64,000 bases of DNA, from contig CATQHL010000001.1 in NCBI GenBank assembly GCA_958295925.1, forward strand, positions 819,931 to 883,930, written 5' to 3'. The DNA comes from an uncultured Acidimicrobiales bacterium (GTDB lineage Bacteria > Actinomycetota > Acidimicrobiia > Acidimicrobiales > CATQHL01). Positions 16,106-25,613 of the stretch are shown here, in pieces. The notes beneath the pieces are model-generated. The model had not been told where the DNA came from. It made no database searches and saw only the letters and a program-made list of their open reading frames with translations. The first letter of the stretch is position 1. Each line of letters opens with the position of its first letter. The position numbers were made by a program, and so were the translations under genes.

Positions 16106-17308
16106 GTGGCAAGACCCGACGAGCATGATCCTTTCTCTGAAGACTGGCAGTTCGAAGAGACCGACTCCCAGATGCTGAGGGAGTTGGCCAATCTCATGGG
16201 ATCCCCCAAGGTCAGCCGAGAAGCCCCTGAGCAGATAGCCGAGGCGCTGGCCACCGCTGGGCAAACGGAAGCCAACGTTGATCCCGAGCATCGACTCTTA
16301 TTCGACGACCTCTCCGCCCTGGCACAGAGAATTGTCACAACCTCCACGGGGTTCACCACCGTCGCCGAGACTCAAACCGTGAACAGGGGGGCCTGGGCAC
16401 GCCAGACAGTTCGTGACTGGCGACATTACACCGATGCGCTGGGCAACGCCCTGCGGGACAGTTCCGACAGCGATCCGGACTTGGCGGAAAGTGATTTCTC
16501 GCTGTCATTCAATCCCGAAGCCCTCTTAGGACGCCTCATGGCTTCGCTGACTCCCGTGATGGCTGCGATTTGGGTGGGGACGACAGTTGGCCGACTGGCC
16601 CGCAGCAGCCTTGGGCCTTTCGACGTGCCCGTTCCGCGCGGCGACTCAGGAAAGATCCTGCTGGTCGCCCCCAACATCGCAAGGGCCGCTAAGGCTTGGA
16701 GCCTTTCGCTGGAAGACGCCGGACTTTGGGTCTGCCTCAATTCAAGCATCGTCTCCTGCCTGTTGGAGATGCCTCATGTAGCACTTCGGCTAAATGAGCT
16801 GATCTGCGGCTATATGGAGAGTTGCCTTCGAATGCGGCTTGAAAGCGCCGCCGATTCGGTTGGAAGGGGGTTTTTACAAGACCCGGCTGATATCCAAAAA
16901 ATCTTCACCAAGCCCGAATCCCTGCTGTCGATCGAAGACGAGCCAGGAAGCCGGGCACGTTCCGATCTTGCCGACCTCGTTGCAATCCTGGTCGCCTACA
17001 CCGATGTTGTGACCGAGCAGATGGGCAGGCAACTGCTGGGTCCTCGCAGCCCAGTCCCGGAAGCGTTCAGCAGACGAAGGCTGATCCCCCCCTCTGAGTA
17101 CGCCTCCGTGTGCCATCTCTTTGGGGTGAACGTCTCAAAGGGCGGGATTCAGCGAGGGGAGACATTCGTGAGGGGTGTTATTGAACGGGCAGGCTTGGAC
17201 GGCCTGCATCGAATCTGGACTGCCGCGCGCCGCTGGCCTACGCCTAGCGAAATCGAAGCACCTGGGCTCTGGCTGGCCCGACTGGATCTGCAGGAACCCA
17301 GTCCCTAG
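16106..17308 (+). CDS. DUF2342/zincin-like family protein, zinc site degenerate
   Basis: A 400-residue protein resembling the actinobacterial DUF2342 (COG5282) predicted metallohydrolases. The supporting region is LLVAPNIARAAKAWSLSLED (186-205) followed by LWVCL and MPHVALRL. In family members WVCL is followed by the zinc motif HEVTH; here it reads N212-S-S-I-V216, so both histidines and the glutamate are gone. It is probably not a zinc peptidase. The start is a GTG. I see no Shine-Dalgarno; a TAGCAT hexamer (16094-16099) seven bases upstream would suit a leaderless transcript. It converges with the MFS gene. Confidence 0.7.
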   Translation: MARPDEHDPFSEDWQFEETDSQMLRELANLMGSPKVSREAPEQIAEALATAGQTEANVDPEHRLLFDDLSALAQRIVTTSTGFTTVAETQTVNRGAWARQTVRDWRHYTDALGNALRDSSDSDPDLAESDFSLSFNPEALLGRLMASLTPVMAAIWVGTTVGRLARSSLGPFDVPVPRGDSGKILLVAPNIARAAKAWSLSLEDAGLWVCLNSSIVSCLLEMPHVALRLNELICGYMESCLRMRLESAADSVGRGFLQDPADIQKIFTKPESLLSIEDEPGSRARSDLADLVAILVAYTDVVTEQMGRQLLGPRSPVPEAFSRRRLIPPSEYASVCHLFGVNVSKGGIQRGETFVRGVIERAGLDGLHRIWTAARRWPTPSEIEAPGLWLARLDLQEPSP

Positions 17309-17320
17309 GCACCGCTGGCG

Positions 17321-18625
17321 TCAGTCGGATTGGAACCGGCGTCTCCAGCCCTCGCGGATGATGTCACCCAGCCCTCTCATAATCGGCTTTCCATCGTCCG
17401 TCCCGGTGCCGCCACTGAGCCGCTGAACACCTACTACGTAAAGAACCCCGCAGAACCCCGTGGCGAGCGTCATTAGCATAAATCCCGTCCACAGCGGCAT
17501 AGGGATGAGACCCAGAAGCGAGCCCACAACCCACAACAGCTGAAAAAAGGCCTCGAACTGCCCGAAACTGCGCCCGTAGTTGGCATTGGGGGCGTCCCGC
17601 TGAACGACCGAATCGAACGCCACCTTTGCTCCCGCGGCGCAGATTCCGACGACAAAGGCCACGGCAAGCGCCCCCTGGATTTCCCCGGTCCAGATCGCCA
17701 GCATGCATACGAAGGTGGAAATCAGCAGAGTCAGCTGGAGTATCCACTCCGCCCGGTTCGCCTCCTCCATGCGGGCCACCAGGGCCGAGCCAAGAAGCAT
17801 CCCGACCATGGCGAGGGCGGCCGACACGTAGAGCGCCCAGGTGTCGTCTGTTCGAAAACGGAACGCCAAGAGGAAGGTCATGAACCCCATGACTGCACGC
17901 AGCGCCCCCATTGAGGTTGCGGCCATGCGAATGCCCACCTTGCGGATTCTGTAGCCCGCCTCCACGCCCTCAGGCGAGGGCAGGACTTCGGCCCGGGGCA
18001 GGCGAATCGAAAGAACCATGGCCAGGAGGAAGGAAAATCCGGCCATTCCTACCGCCCAGTCACCCCCCAGGAACCTGGCGAACAGCCAAGCCGGCAGAGC
18101 GCCAACCAATCCTGCGACACCGGTCAGCACCGCCAGACGTGAATTCTTGTCCACCAGTTCCTCTTCGGAGGAAACCGTTGAGGGCACCACCGAAGCCTTC
18201 GATACTGCGTACCCCTTTCCCAGTACGAGAATCACGAAGGCCAAGGGGTACAGAAGCAGTCGATCCACGTTGCCGATCAGGAAAAACGACGCGAGCGCCC
18301 GCCCTGCATTTAGGAGAAGGATGAGAAAACGCCTTCCGCCCTCAAACCGGTCGAGGGCCGGCCCAATTATTGGCGCTACCAGCACGAACGGCATCAGCGT
18401 CACGAGCAGATAGAGGAGGACGCTGTTACGGGAACTTTCAGTCGGGTCCGAGAAGAAGAGGGAGTCCGCCAGGGCCACGGCGATCATGGCGTCACCCGCC
18501 ACAGAGAATGCATGCACCCTGGCCAGACGGGAAAAGGGTGAGTACCGCAAAGGGCCCGCTGCGCTGCGACGAGGGTTCACAGGCGGCACCACAGGCTCCC
18601 AGCCTCCGTCGGCTTCAGGTCGCAT
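17321..18625 (-). CDS. MFS-type transporter
   Basis: A 434-residue integral membrane protein with about 10-12 hydrophobic helices, consistent with a major facilitator. A motif-A-like loop appears as GPALDRFEGGRR between the second and third helices. A charged N-terminus (residues 1-30) precedes the first helix. It resembles the broad MFS clades seen in Actinobacteria that lack assigned substrates. It begins nine bases after the response-regulator gene and is likely the last gene of the phosphate operon, so transport of a phosphate-containing or phosphate-starvation compound is conceivable but not shown. Confidence 0.8.
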   Translation of the reverse strand: MRPEADGGWEPVVPPVNPRRSAAGPLRYSPFSRLARVHAFSVAGDAMIAVALADSLFFSDPTESSRNSVLLYLLVTLMPFVLVAPIIGPALDRFEGGRRFLILLLNAGRALASFFLIGNVDRLLLYPLAFVILVLGKGYAVSKASVVPSTVSSEEELVDKNSRLAVLTGVAGLVGALPAWLFARFLGGDWAVGMAGFSFLLAMVLSIRLPRAEVLPSPEGVEAGYRIRKVGIRMAATSMGALRAVMGFMTFLLAFRFRTDDTWALYVSAALAMVGMLLGSALVARMEEANRAEWILQLTLLISTFVCMLAIWTGEIQGALAVAFVVGICAAGAKVAFDSVVQRDAPNANYGRSFGQFEAFFQLLWVVGSLLGLIPMPLWTGFMLMTLATGFCGVLYVVGVQRLSGGTGTDDGKPIMRGLGDIIREGWRRRFQSD

Positions 18626-18634
18626 CGGGTTTTC

Positions 18635-19390
18635 TCAGGCGTCGCCCCCTCGAGCTTCCGCCAATTCCGGAATGGCGTACTTATAACCGGCGCCTCTGAT
18701 CGTAACGATGCATCGGGGGGAGGAGGGGTCTGTCTCCACCTTTTGGCGGAGACGGCGGATGTGGGAATCGAGCGTCTTTGAATCACCCAGGTAATCGAAT
18801 CCCCACACCTCCTCGAACAGATCCTCCCTGGAAATCACCCGACCTGCCTGCTCAAGTAATACCCGCAGGAGCTCGAACTCCTTCATCGGCATCTGGACGC
18901 ACTCGCCCCTTATCTTGACCTCGTGCGCCCCAGTATCCATACGAACCTCCCCTGCCTCCAGAACCTCCTGGGAGGGGCACTCCGTATTGCGCCGTTCCGA
19001 CTCCGCTGCCTGCGAGCGGCGCAACAGGGCGCGTATTCGTGCCACAAGTTCCCTAAAGCGGTAGGGCTTCGAAACGTAGTCGTCGGCACCCACCTCCAGC
19101 CCGACAACGGTGTCGATCTCCTCCCCCCTCGCCGAGACCATGATGATCGGCACATGCGAAGTGCTGCGGATCTCCCTGCAGACGTCAAGCCCTGAAATTC
19201 TCGGAAGCATCACGTCCAGCAGAATGACGTCAGGCTGACAGGTTGCGAAGCGCTCCAGGGCCTCTCTTCCGTCACGGGCGACATCCAGGGCAAATCCTTC
19301 TCGTCGAAGCCCCGATCTGAGTGCCTCAACGAAGGAAACCTCGTCCTCCACAATCAGCACCCTCGGTGGGCGTCCGCTCTCAAGGGTCAT
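18635..19390 (-). CDS. regX3: OmpR-family response regulator (RegX3/PhoP type)
   Basis: A 251-residue response regulator. The receiver domain has the acidic pocket Glu15/Asp16, the phospho-acceptor Asp59 (LLDVMLP) and the lysine in SKPYRF. A winged-helix DNA-binding domain follows after about residue 145, including the EVWGFDYLGDSKTLDSHIRR segment typical of OmpR members. It lies five bases after the sensor kinase gene and in the same run as the Pst phosphate transporter and PhoU, which is why RegX3-like phosphate control is inferred. The PHO-box-like repeats upstream of pstS are plausible targets. The symbol is by context and similarity, not proof of orthology. Confidence 0.85.
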   Translation of the reverse strand: MTLESGRPPRVLIVEDEVSFVEALRSGLRREGFALDVARDGREALERFATCQPDVILLDVMLPRISGLDVCREIRSTSHVPIIMVSARGEEIDTVVGLEVGADDYVSKPYRFRELVARIRALLRRSQAAESERRNTECPSQEVLEAGEVRMDTGAHEVKIRGECVQMPMKEFELLRVLLEQAGRVISREDLFEEVWGFDYLGDSKTLDSHIRRLRQKVETDPSSPRCIVTIRGAGYKYAIPELAEARGGDA

Positions 19391-19395
19391 GCGTT

Positions 19396-20685
19396 CTACG
19401 ATGGCTTGAACATTAATTCCCGACTCGGATTTGCTGGGGCATCCCCCGAGCAGCCGGCGTCTTCAAGCAGGGGAAGCCTAAGCGTGAAGGTGCTGCCTTC
19501 CCCTTCAAGGGAAGTCACTGATACTTCACCTCCGTGGTTGATGGCAACGTGGCGAACAATGGCGAGACCCAGCCCTGTCCCGCCTGACTTCTCCGTGCGG
19601 GAACGGTCGACTCTAAAAAAGCGCTCGAAGATTCTTTCCTGGGCCTTTCTGGGGATTCCAATGCCGGTGTCTTGAACTTCCAGTTCGGCCAGTCCCCCCA
19701 GCACTCGCACCCGGATAGATACCGCTCCGTTGCGGGACGAGTACTTAAGGGCGTTGTCCAGAAGATTGTGGACGGCCGAAGCGATCTGACGCCGATCGGC
19801 GTAGATGAAAACGGGAGACTCGGGGACGGAGACGTTGACAGTCACCCCTCTCTGCTCGGCCGCGCCCGCCAGCCTCTCGGCGATCTCCAATGCCACCTCA
19901 CCGAGGGCAAGTGCGCTGCATTCCCCCTCGGGGTCGTTTTGCACCCTCGCAAGTTCAGTCAGATCGTCCACTAGGCGGGTCATTCGATCGGCTTCGGAGA
20001 TCATCCGCCTCGAAAGGACTTCCACGGCATCCTTGTCGTCCTCCTGTGCGATTGTCTCCGCCAGAAGGCTGATGGCCCCGACGGGGGTGCGAAGTTCGTG
20101 GCTTATGTTGCCCACGAAGTCCCGCCGCAAGGTCTCTACCCGGTCCTTGTCGGTTATGTCCTCGACGAGGCCGGCAACCCCTCCCTCCAAGGCATGCGAT
20201 CTGATCAGCAGGAGACGCTCAGGCGGCCCGTAAAGACGCAGTTCCTCGCGTGGCGCTGCGCCGCCGTCGCAGTCGATGGAATCCGCCGCGGAATCCGACT
20301 CCATCGCTTGCTTGAGCACTCGATTGACAGCCGCGTCAACCAGGACCTGCCCGTGAAGAGAGCCCTCAAGCGAGGCTTGGTATTTGCGAAAGACCACATT
20401 CCCCTCCTTGTCGCATATCGCAACCCCCTGCACCATCCTGCCCAGCACCTCCTCAAGGCGATTAGCCACGACCTTTCCTTCGGAATTCTCCGCTTCGAGG
20501 TCAGCCAAGAGCCTCCCCAGTTTGGTAAGGCACTCCTCCAGGGTGCTTGAGGCGCTCCCTGGGCTGCGCTCCCGCAGCAGCCCGGCGATAATACGACGCG
20601 CTCTCCGACAGCGCAGGACGATTGCCGCGCCGACAGCAACGGCTACTCCCAGCATCAGGCTCAGGACGATCAGTAAAGCCGTCAT
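19396..20685 (-). CDS. senX3: Sensor histidine kinase (SenX3/PhoR type)
   Basis: A 429-residue membrane kinase. The true start is the ATG at 20685, just after the surE stop; an upstream in-frame start would overlap surE. One N-terminal membrane helix (residues 4-24), a PAS-like region (about 75-175), the HisKA dimerisation domain with phospho-acceptor His196 (ISHELRTP) and an ATPase domain with N-box (HNLLDNALKY), G1 (DTGIGIP) and G2 (GTGLGLAI) are in order. This is the SenX3 layout. Location in the pst-phoU cluster points to phosphate sensing through the transporter and PhoU, as known for SenX3. Confidence 0.88.
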   Translation of the reverse strand: MTALLIVLSLMLGVAVAVGAAIVLRCRRARRIIAGLLRERSPGSASSTLEECLTKLGRLLADLEAENSEGKVVANRLEEVLGRMVQGVAICDKEGNVVFRKYQASLEGSLHGQVLVDAAVNRVLKQAMESDSAADSIDCDGGAAPREELRLYGPPERLLLIRSHALEGGVAGLVEDITDKDRVETLRRDFVGNISHELRTPVGAISLLAETIAQEDDKDAVEVLSRRMISEADRMTRLVDDLTELARVQNDPEGECSALALGEVALEIAERLAGAAEQRGVTVNVSVPESPVFIYADRRQIASAVHNLLDNALKYSSRNGAVSIRVRVLGGLAELEVQDTGIGIPRKAQERIFERFFRVDRSRTEKSGGTGLGLAIVRHVAINHGGEVSVTSLEGEGSTFTLRLPLLEDAGCSGDAPANPSRELMFKPS

Positions 20686-20690
20686 CGCCC

Positions 20691-21446
20691 TCAGGGATGC
20701 AGGCTTGGGGGAAGCCCGTCTCCCAGCTCTGCGGCCAGACCAGAGATGGATGTGAGCGTTACCCAGCCCTGCTCCACCAGATCCCTGTCGGAGCCCGGGG
20801 GGGCAGAGGACGGGTCGGTGCGCTCTATTTCGGTGTAGACGACGTTGTCGTGAAAGCTGGAGAGCACCGTCCGCACCGATCCCACTGGCGCCAGGGGCGC
20901 CCAGCGGAAGCCCAGCATCCCTGATCGATCCGTGTTTGGTACGTTCATGTTCAATACCCCGTGGGGCGACGACATGAACCACTCCAGGACGTCTACAGCC
21001 ACCGACGACGCCGCTCCCCAGCAGGATGCGCCCTCATGCCAACCGGAACTCACCGCCAGGCCCCTTCCCCCTCTTGAGTAGGCGGTGAGTGCAGCCCCCA
21101 GCGTGCCTGAGTGCAGCGTCGACCTGCCCACGTTCCAACCGTTGTTGACGCCGGAAAGAACCAGGTCGGGAGGTGGCCCAAACACTCCCAGGAACGCAAG
21201 TATGACGCATCCCCCTGGAGTCGTATCTGCGGAATAGGCGCGAACCCCTTCGAGTCCTTCCAACTGCCGAGGGGTCAGCTCCAGTGGATGTTGAAGGGCA
21301 AGCGACCCCATTGCCGCGCCGGAGCCGCTCATCTCACCTTCCGGCGCCAAGACCGCTACTTCGTGGCCGGCCCCGACGGCAGCGGAGGCCAGGGACAGCA
21401 GCCCAGGGTGGTCGATCCCGTCGTCGTTGGTCACGAGTACCCGCAC
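20691..21446 (-). CDS. surE: 5'/3'-nucleotidase SurE
   Basis: A 251-residue SurE-family nucleotidase, which releases phosphate from nucleoside monophosphates and sometimes short polyphosphate. The metal site is visible in TNDDG (Asp8, Asp9), the MSGSG segment (about 39-43) and SGVNNGWNVG (about 94-103). The STLHSGTLGAA block is conserved. It is placed between phoU and the sensor kinase gene in the phosphate operon, which is unusual and hints at phosphate scavenging under RegX3-like control. The length is normal for the family. Confidence 0.9.
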   Translation of the reverse strand: MRVLVTNDDGIDHPGLLSLASAAVGAGHEVAVLAPEGEMSGSGAAMGSLALQHPLELTPRQLEGLEGVRAYSADTTPGGCVILAFLGVFGPPPDLVLSGVNNGWNVGRSTLHSGTLGAALTAYSRGGRGLAVSSGWHEGASCWGAASSVAVDVLEWFMSSPHGVLNMNVPNTDRSGMLGFRWAPLAPVGSVRTVLSSFHDNVVYTEIERTDPSSAPPGSDRDLVEQGWVTLTSISGLAAELGDGLPPSLHP

Positions 21447-21502
21447 TTGCGCCCCACCTCCTGCTCAGAGTCCGGCAAAGAATCCTGCGGGCTTGCCTGC
21501 CG

Positions 21503-22180
21503 TTATTCAGGCAGGTCAGCCTGAGGCGGCCGCCAGCCGTCGACCATGTATCTCACCCGCCCGCCGATATTGACGGCGTGATCCCCTATGCGCTCGTAGT
21601 AGCGGGCGATCAGGGCCAGCTGCACGCCTGGCGGACGCTCGATTCTCTCCTCCTGCTGTGAGGTGATGATCAGAGCCAGGCACTGGTGGTGAAGGCGGTC
21701 GAGGCGGTCGTCTATGTCATCGAGGGCGGCGGCCAATCCGGCGTTGTCGTCGGCGTAGGCTTCGATGGCGAACCCAAAGAGCCTTCTGGCCTCCTCCCCC
21801 ATCTGTGTGACGACTCCCCGCATGCGCGGCCCCAGCTCAACCCCGTAGAGACGGCGCAGGCTCTTGGCGATGTTTACCAGCAGCCCTCCGGAACGTTCGA
21901 TCTCGTAGTTGATCACAAGGGCCGCTAGGAGTTCACGGAGGTCGCCGGCGGTGGGCTGCTGAAGCGCCAGAAGCTGTTGGCACTTTTGTTCCAGCTCAAG
22001 CGACATGTTGTCGATGACCGCGTCGGCCTCGACGATTTCCCTGGCAGTAGCGAGGTCGCAGTTCAAGAGCGCCTCTGTGCATCGGGGTATCGACTCGGTT
22101 ACAAGCCCTGCCATCAGGACGATGCCCGACTTGACAAGGTTCAGCTCCTCACGAAACGGCTGACGGAAACTCTCGGCCAC
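21503..22180 (-). CDS. phoU: Phosphate transport regulator PhoU
   Basis: A 225-residue protein made of two PhoU helical repeats (about 8-100 and 110-205). PhoU represses the phosphate-starvation response by linking the Pst transporter to the sensor kinase. Characteristic stretches include FREELNLVKSGIVLM, NYEIERSGGLLVNIAKS and ARYYERIGDHAVNIG, where the second repeat's ERIGDHA is a family signature. The start is a GTG preceded by GGAGGTGAGAG. It sits 35 bases after pstB and 56 before surE. Confidence 0.95.
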   Translation of the reverse strand: MAESFRQPFREELNLVKSGIVLMAGLVTESIPRCTEALLNCDLATAREIVEADAVIDNMSLELEQKCQQLLALQQPTAGDLRELLAALVINYEIERSGGLLVNIAKSLRRLYGVELGPRMRGVVTQMGEEARRLFGFAIEAYADDNAGLAAALDDIDDRLDRLHHQCLALIITSQQEERIERPPGVQLALIARYYERIGDHAVNIGGRVRYMVDGWRPPQADLPE

Positions 22181-22215
22181 CTCTCACCTCCTTTGAGCGG
22201 CAAATTCACCTGCCA

Positions 22216-23112
22216 CTACCCAAACCGCCCTGTTACGTAGCTTTCGGTTCTTTCGTCACTGGGGTTGGAGAAGATTTTCTCCGTGTCGTCAAACTCCACG
22301 AGCACCCCGTAGCGGTAGTGCTTTTCGAGATCGACCTCAGCCGTGAAGAATGCAGTCCGGTCACTGATTCGGGCTGCCTGCTGCATGTTGTGGGTGACAA
22401 TGATGATCGTGTAGTTCTGCTTGAGGTTGTGCATCAACTCTTCGATGTATGCGGTGGCTATGGGGTCAAGCGCGGAGCAAGGCTCGTCCATCAGCAGAAC
22501 GTCGGGGCTCGTGGCGATGGTCCGGGCTATGCAGAGCCGTTGCTGCTGACCTCCGGAGAGCCCCATTGCCGAGTCCCCCAACCTGTCCTTCACCTCATCC
22601 CACAGGGCGGCCTGTCGCAGCGACGACTCCACGACCCCCTCGAGCTCTTTCTTGTTTCGCGTGGTCTTGCTGATGCGTGGGCCGTACGCGATGTTGTCGA
22701 AAATCGACTTGGGAAAGGGGTTCGGCTTCTGGAAGACCATCCCGATCCTTCGCCTGACTTCCACCGGGTCGACGCGGGTGTCGTAGAGGTCGACGCCCTT
22801 GAACAAGAGCATGCCCTGGGCGCGCGCCCCCTCTATCAGGTCGTTCATGCGGTTAAAGCAGCGCAACACAGTTGTCTTCCCGCAACCGGAAGGGCCGACC
22901 ATCGCGGTGATCTCACGCTCGATTATGTCCATCGAGACATTCCGGACGGCCTCGACGTCGCCATAGTAGCAGGACAGATCGCGCACCCGGAAGACGACCT
23001 CATCGAGAATGGCCTGGTCGTTGCCTTCGTATGACGCCTGAGCCGACCCGGGCTGTGGGGAATCCTCCGGCGTCACGGACCTCCTGTAAGTAATTCTGTC
23101 AAGTACCGCCAC
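22216..23112 (-). CDS. pstB: Phosphate ABC transporter ATP-binding protein PstB
   Basis: A 298-residue ABC ATPase that powers phosphate import through PstC/PstA. Walker A is GPSGCGKTT, the signature is [13 protein letters not shown], Walker B ends in LLMDEP and the H-loop histidine is in VTHNMQQA. Typical PstB-only text includes [20 protein letters not shown]. About 40 residues precede the usual first strand, so the start (GTG with AAGGTAGAA) may be one of several. It follows pstA with two bases between stop and start. Confidence 0.95.
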   Translation of the reverse strand: MAVLDRITYRRSVTPEDSPQPGSAQASYEGNDQAILDEVVFRVRDLSCYYGDVEAVRNVSMDIIEREITAMVGPSGCGKTTVLRCFNRMNDLIEGARAQGMLLFKGVDLYDTRVDPVEVRRRIGMVFQKPNPFPKSIFDNIAYGPRISKTTRNKKELEGVVESSLRQAALWDEVKDRLGDSAMGLSGGQQQRLCIARTIATSPDVLLMDEPCSALDPIATAYIEELMHNLKQNYTIIIVTHNMQQAARISDRTAFFTAEVDLEKHYRYGVLVEFDDTEKIFSNPSDERTESYVTGRFG

Positions 23113-23114
23113 TT

Positions 23115-24068
23115 CTACCTTCTCTTCTTTTCAAAATGGTTTCTGAGACCTATAGCCCCGGAGTTGAGCAGCAGTACCACGACGAGCATTACCACGATCG
23201 CCGCGGCGGCAGCGGCCGTGAACCCGGTGTCTCTTCCCGACTGCTGCACCCAGCGTGTGATAACAATAGGCATTGCCGTAAAGCGTTCCTGCAGCTGAGC
23301 GACGTCCAACAAGCCCGACTGTCCCCCCAGAAAGCCCGTGACCGCCCCAATAAGAATCAGGGGCGCCGCCTCGCCGATGGCGCGCGAAAGTGACAGCAGC
23401 GTCCCCGTGAGGATGCCTGGGGCGGCGTAGGGGAGAATCTGGGTGCGGATCACCTCCCAGCGGGTCGCCCCCACCCCGTAACCCGCCTCCTTGAGGCTGG
23501 TGGGAACCGCCCTAATCGCCTCAGCGGACGTAATGATCACGATCGGAAGCACGAGCACTGCCAGCGTAAGGCCCGCAGCCATCACCGACTTCCCGCCGGT
23601 CAGATCTCCCATCCCGTTCACGAAAATGGCCAGCCCCAGCAGGCCGTAGACCACCGATGGGACGCCTGCCAGATTGCGGATGTTGACCTCGATGAAGCTC
23701 GTCAGCCTGGACTTTGGGGCATATTCCTCGAGGTAGATTGCCGCCCCGATTCCCAGCGGGAACGCCAGCAGGATCACAAACACGGCTATCCAGAGCGAAC
23801 CTCGAATGCCTTGAAAGACCCCTAGCAAGGGGTCGTCGGAGCGCGACCGCAGACCACCGGAGAGGAAGTCGCCCAACTGTCCGCTGAGCAAAGACCATCC
23901 GTCGGAAAGCACGTCGGCAATGAGCACGCCCAGAATCAGCAGAGCCATCAGTAGCGCCGCCTGCAAGGCGACCTTGAAGAGTCCGCCTCTAACGTCGCGG
24001 CTGCGCTTGTAGACGCTGTCCGCGACCGCTTCCCGAGCCCTGTCGTCGAATACCCTGCTAAGCCGCAT
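23115..24068 (-). CDS. pstA: Phosphate ABC transporter permease PstA
   Basis: A 317-residue permease with six predicted helices and the ABC permease EAA-like loop ([29 protein letters not shown] region). The N-terminal 40 residues are cytoplasmic and charged. It forms the membrane channel with PstC. The gene begins three bases after pstC ends, on the same strand, which implies cotranscription. Confidence 0.95.
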   Translation of the reverse strand: MRLSRVFDDRAREAVADSVYKRSRDVRGGLFKVALQAALLMALLILGVLIADVLSDGWSLLSGQLGDFLSGGLRSRSDDPLLGVFQGIRGSLWIAVFVILLAFPLGIGAAIYLEEYAPKSRLTSFIEVNIRNLAGVPSVVYGLLGLAIFVNGMGDLTGGKSVMAAGLTLAVLVLPIVIITSAEAIRAVPTSLKEAGYGVGATRWEVIRTQILPYAAPGILTGTLLSLSRAIGEAAPLILIGAVTGFLGGQSGLLDVAQLQERFTAMPIVITRWVQQSGRDTGFTAAAAAAIVVMLVVVLLLNSGAIGLRNHFEKKRR

Positions 24069-24071
24069 CGC

Positions 24072-25544
24072 TCAGTACTTGTTCCGCACCCGACTGACGA
24101 ACCGGTCGGCCACCAGGTTCATGGCCAGGGTCATCACAAACAGCAACAGCCCCACAAAATAGAGGCTCTCGAAGGTGAGCCCCTCACCCACCACGTTGTC
24201 CGTCCCCGACGCCAAAGACGCCATGGCTGCGGTCATCGTGAGGCTCCCGTCGAAGATGTTGTGGGTGTACACGGCGGTGTCCCCACCGCCGCCGGCGATG
24301 AACACGACCATCGTCTCGCCGACAGCGCGGGAGGAGGTCACAATGAACGCCGCAACCAGACCCGACACCGCAGCAGGCAGCACCACCCTGAGTGTCGTGG
24401 TTACCTTTCTTGAACCAAGACCCGCCGAAGCCTCCCTCAGCGAGTTGGGAACCGCTTTCATTGCGTCCTCTGAGATAGACGCCATGAGCGGCGAACTGAG
24501 GATGCCAACTCCGATTCCAGCTGCAGCCAGGTTCCCAAGGTGCGCATCCTGCCCGAACCAGCCGTCGATTGCCTGGACGACGTTCGGCGAGATCCACTGG
24601 AGGGCAAAGTAGCCCAGCACGACGCTTGGGATGCTCGCAAGGACCTCAAGGGTGGGCTTGAGTATCCTGCGCGTGCGTGGCTTGGCGTATTCCGAGAGGA
24701 AGACGGCCGAACCCAGCCCGATGGGGGTGGCGATGAGCATTGCCACGCCGTTAACCAGCAGCGTGGAGACGATGAGCGTCTTTATGTCAAAGAAACCCTG
24801 ACGGGGAAACCAGCCGGTGCTCCAGACCGACCCCCAGTCAATGTTGAACATGTAGACGAAGGCTTCACGCACCAGCGACCAGACGATCAGCCCAGAGACC
24901 AGCACCGACGCCAGGGCGGCGAGGAAGACCAAGGCGCGCACCCCGCTCTCCCTGTCGTGGCGGTCCCGGTCGCCCGACAGGGAATCCAGAGTTACCGGAC
25001 CTCCCGCACCCGCAACCGACGAAGCCCCCTTGAGCCAGATTCGGGCCGTTACACCCGTGAGAACCAGCAGCAGGGAGCCGACAAGCGCCACCCACCAGCC
25101 TTCGCCCATGCTCACCTCACCAGGAAGGGCGTCAGCCACAAGCCCGTACTGATGCTCGAAGCGGTACTCCGTAAAATACACGCAAAGAGCCAGCATCGCC
25201 CCGATGGCGGCGACAGGGATCGCCGCCATCCGTCGCATCGCCAAGAGCGGACAGCCCACGGCCGCGCACAACGCCGCGATGATAAGGATGAGCCAGCCGT
25301 TGGCGAACGAGCCGCCTTCCCCGGCGCCCATGTCGCTTCCCCCCAGAAGCCAGGGCAGGTCGGCGTCGAATGCGTTGCGGGCAATTCCCGTGCCTTCGAC
25401 GACCGCCCAGGGCAGGAACGGCGACGCCAAGAGAAGCGCAACCCCGGCGATGAACAAGATCGCCGGGATTATGCGGGGCTTGGCAATCGCCGATATTGCC
25501 GACTCGGAACCGGGGCCCCTGAAAGGCACAGCCACATCGGTCAC
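24072..25544 (-). CDS. pstC: Phosphate ABC transporter permease PstC with N-terminal extension
   Basis: A 490-residue permease. The C-terminal 290 residues are a normal PstC, with the EAA-like SLREASAGLGSRKVTTTLRV loop and six helices. The first 200 residues are an addition: about four hydrophobic helices (residues 26-46, 85-105, 107-127, 150-170) and then a polar linker. Typical PstC is about 300-340 residues, so this is a clear extension of unknown role. It starts 69 bases after pstS. The start codon is GTG. Confidence 0.9.
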   Translation of the reverse strand: MTDVAVPFRGPGSESAISAIAKPRIIPAILFIAGVALLLASPFLPWAVVEGTGIARNAFDADLPWLLGGSDMGAGEGGSFANGWLILIIAALCAAVGCPLLAMRRMAAIPVAAIGAMLALCVYFTEYRFEHQYGLVADALPGEVSMGEGWWVALVGSLLLVLTGVTARIWLKGASSVAGAGGPVTLDSLSGDRDRHDRESGVRALVFLAALASVLVSGLIVWSLVREAFVYMFNIDWGSVWSTGWFPRQGFFDIKTLIVSTLLVNGVAMLIATPIGLGSAVFLSEYAKPRTRRILKPTLEVLASIPSVVLGYFALQWISPNVVQAIDGWFGQDAHLGNLAAAGIGVGILSSPLMASISEDAMKAVPNSLREASAGLGSRKVTTTLRVVLPAAVSGLVAAFIVTSSRAVGETMVVFIAGGGGDTAVYTHNIFDGSLTMTAAMASLASGTDNVVGEGLTFESLYFVGLLLFVMTLAMNLVADRFVSRVRNKY

Positions 25545-25613
25545 AGGCGTGAACCTAGTTCCAGGGAATGCGACATCGCCTGCCGAGGTCGCCCCAGCCC
25601 CCTATTGCTGCTT

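Noticed and set aside
20686-20982. A longer start for the sensor kinase gene, adding 99 residues.
   Set aside because: The extra part overlaps surE and reads as Arg/Gly-rich shadow sequence; the ATG at 20685 gives a normal SenX3-like N-terminus.
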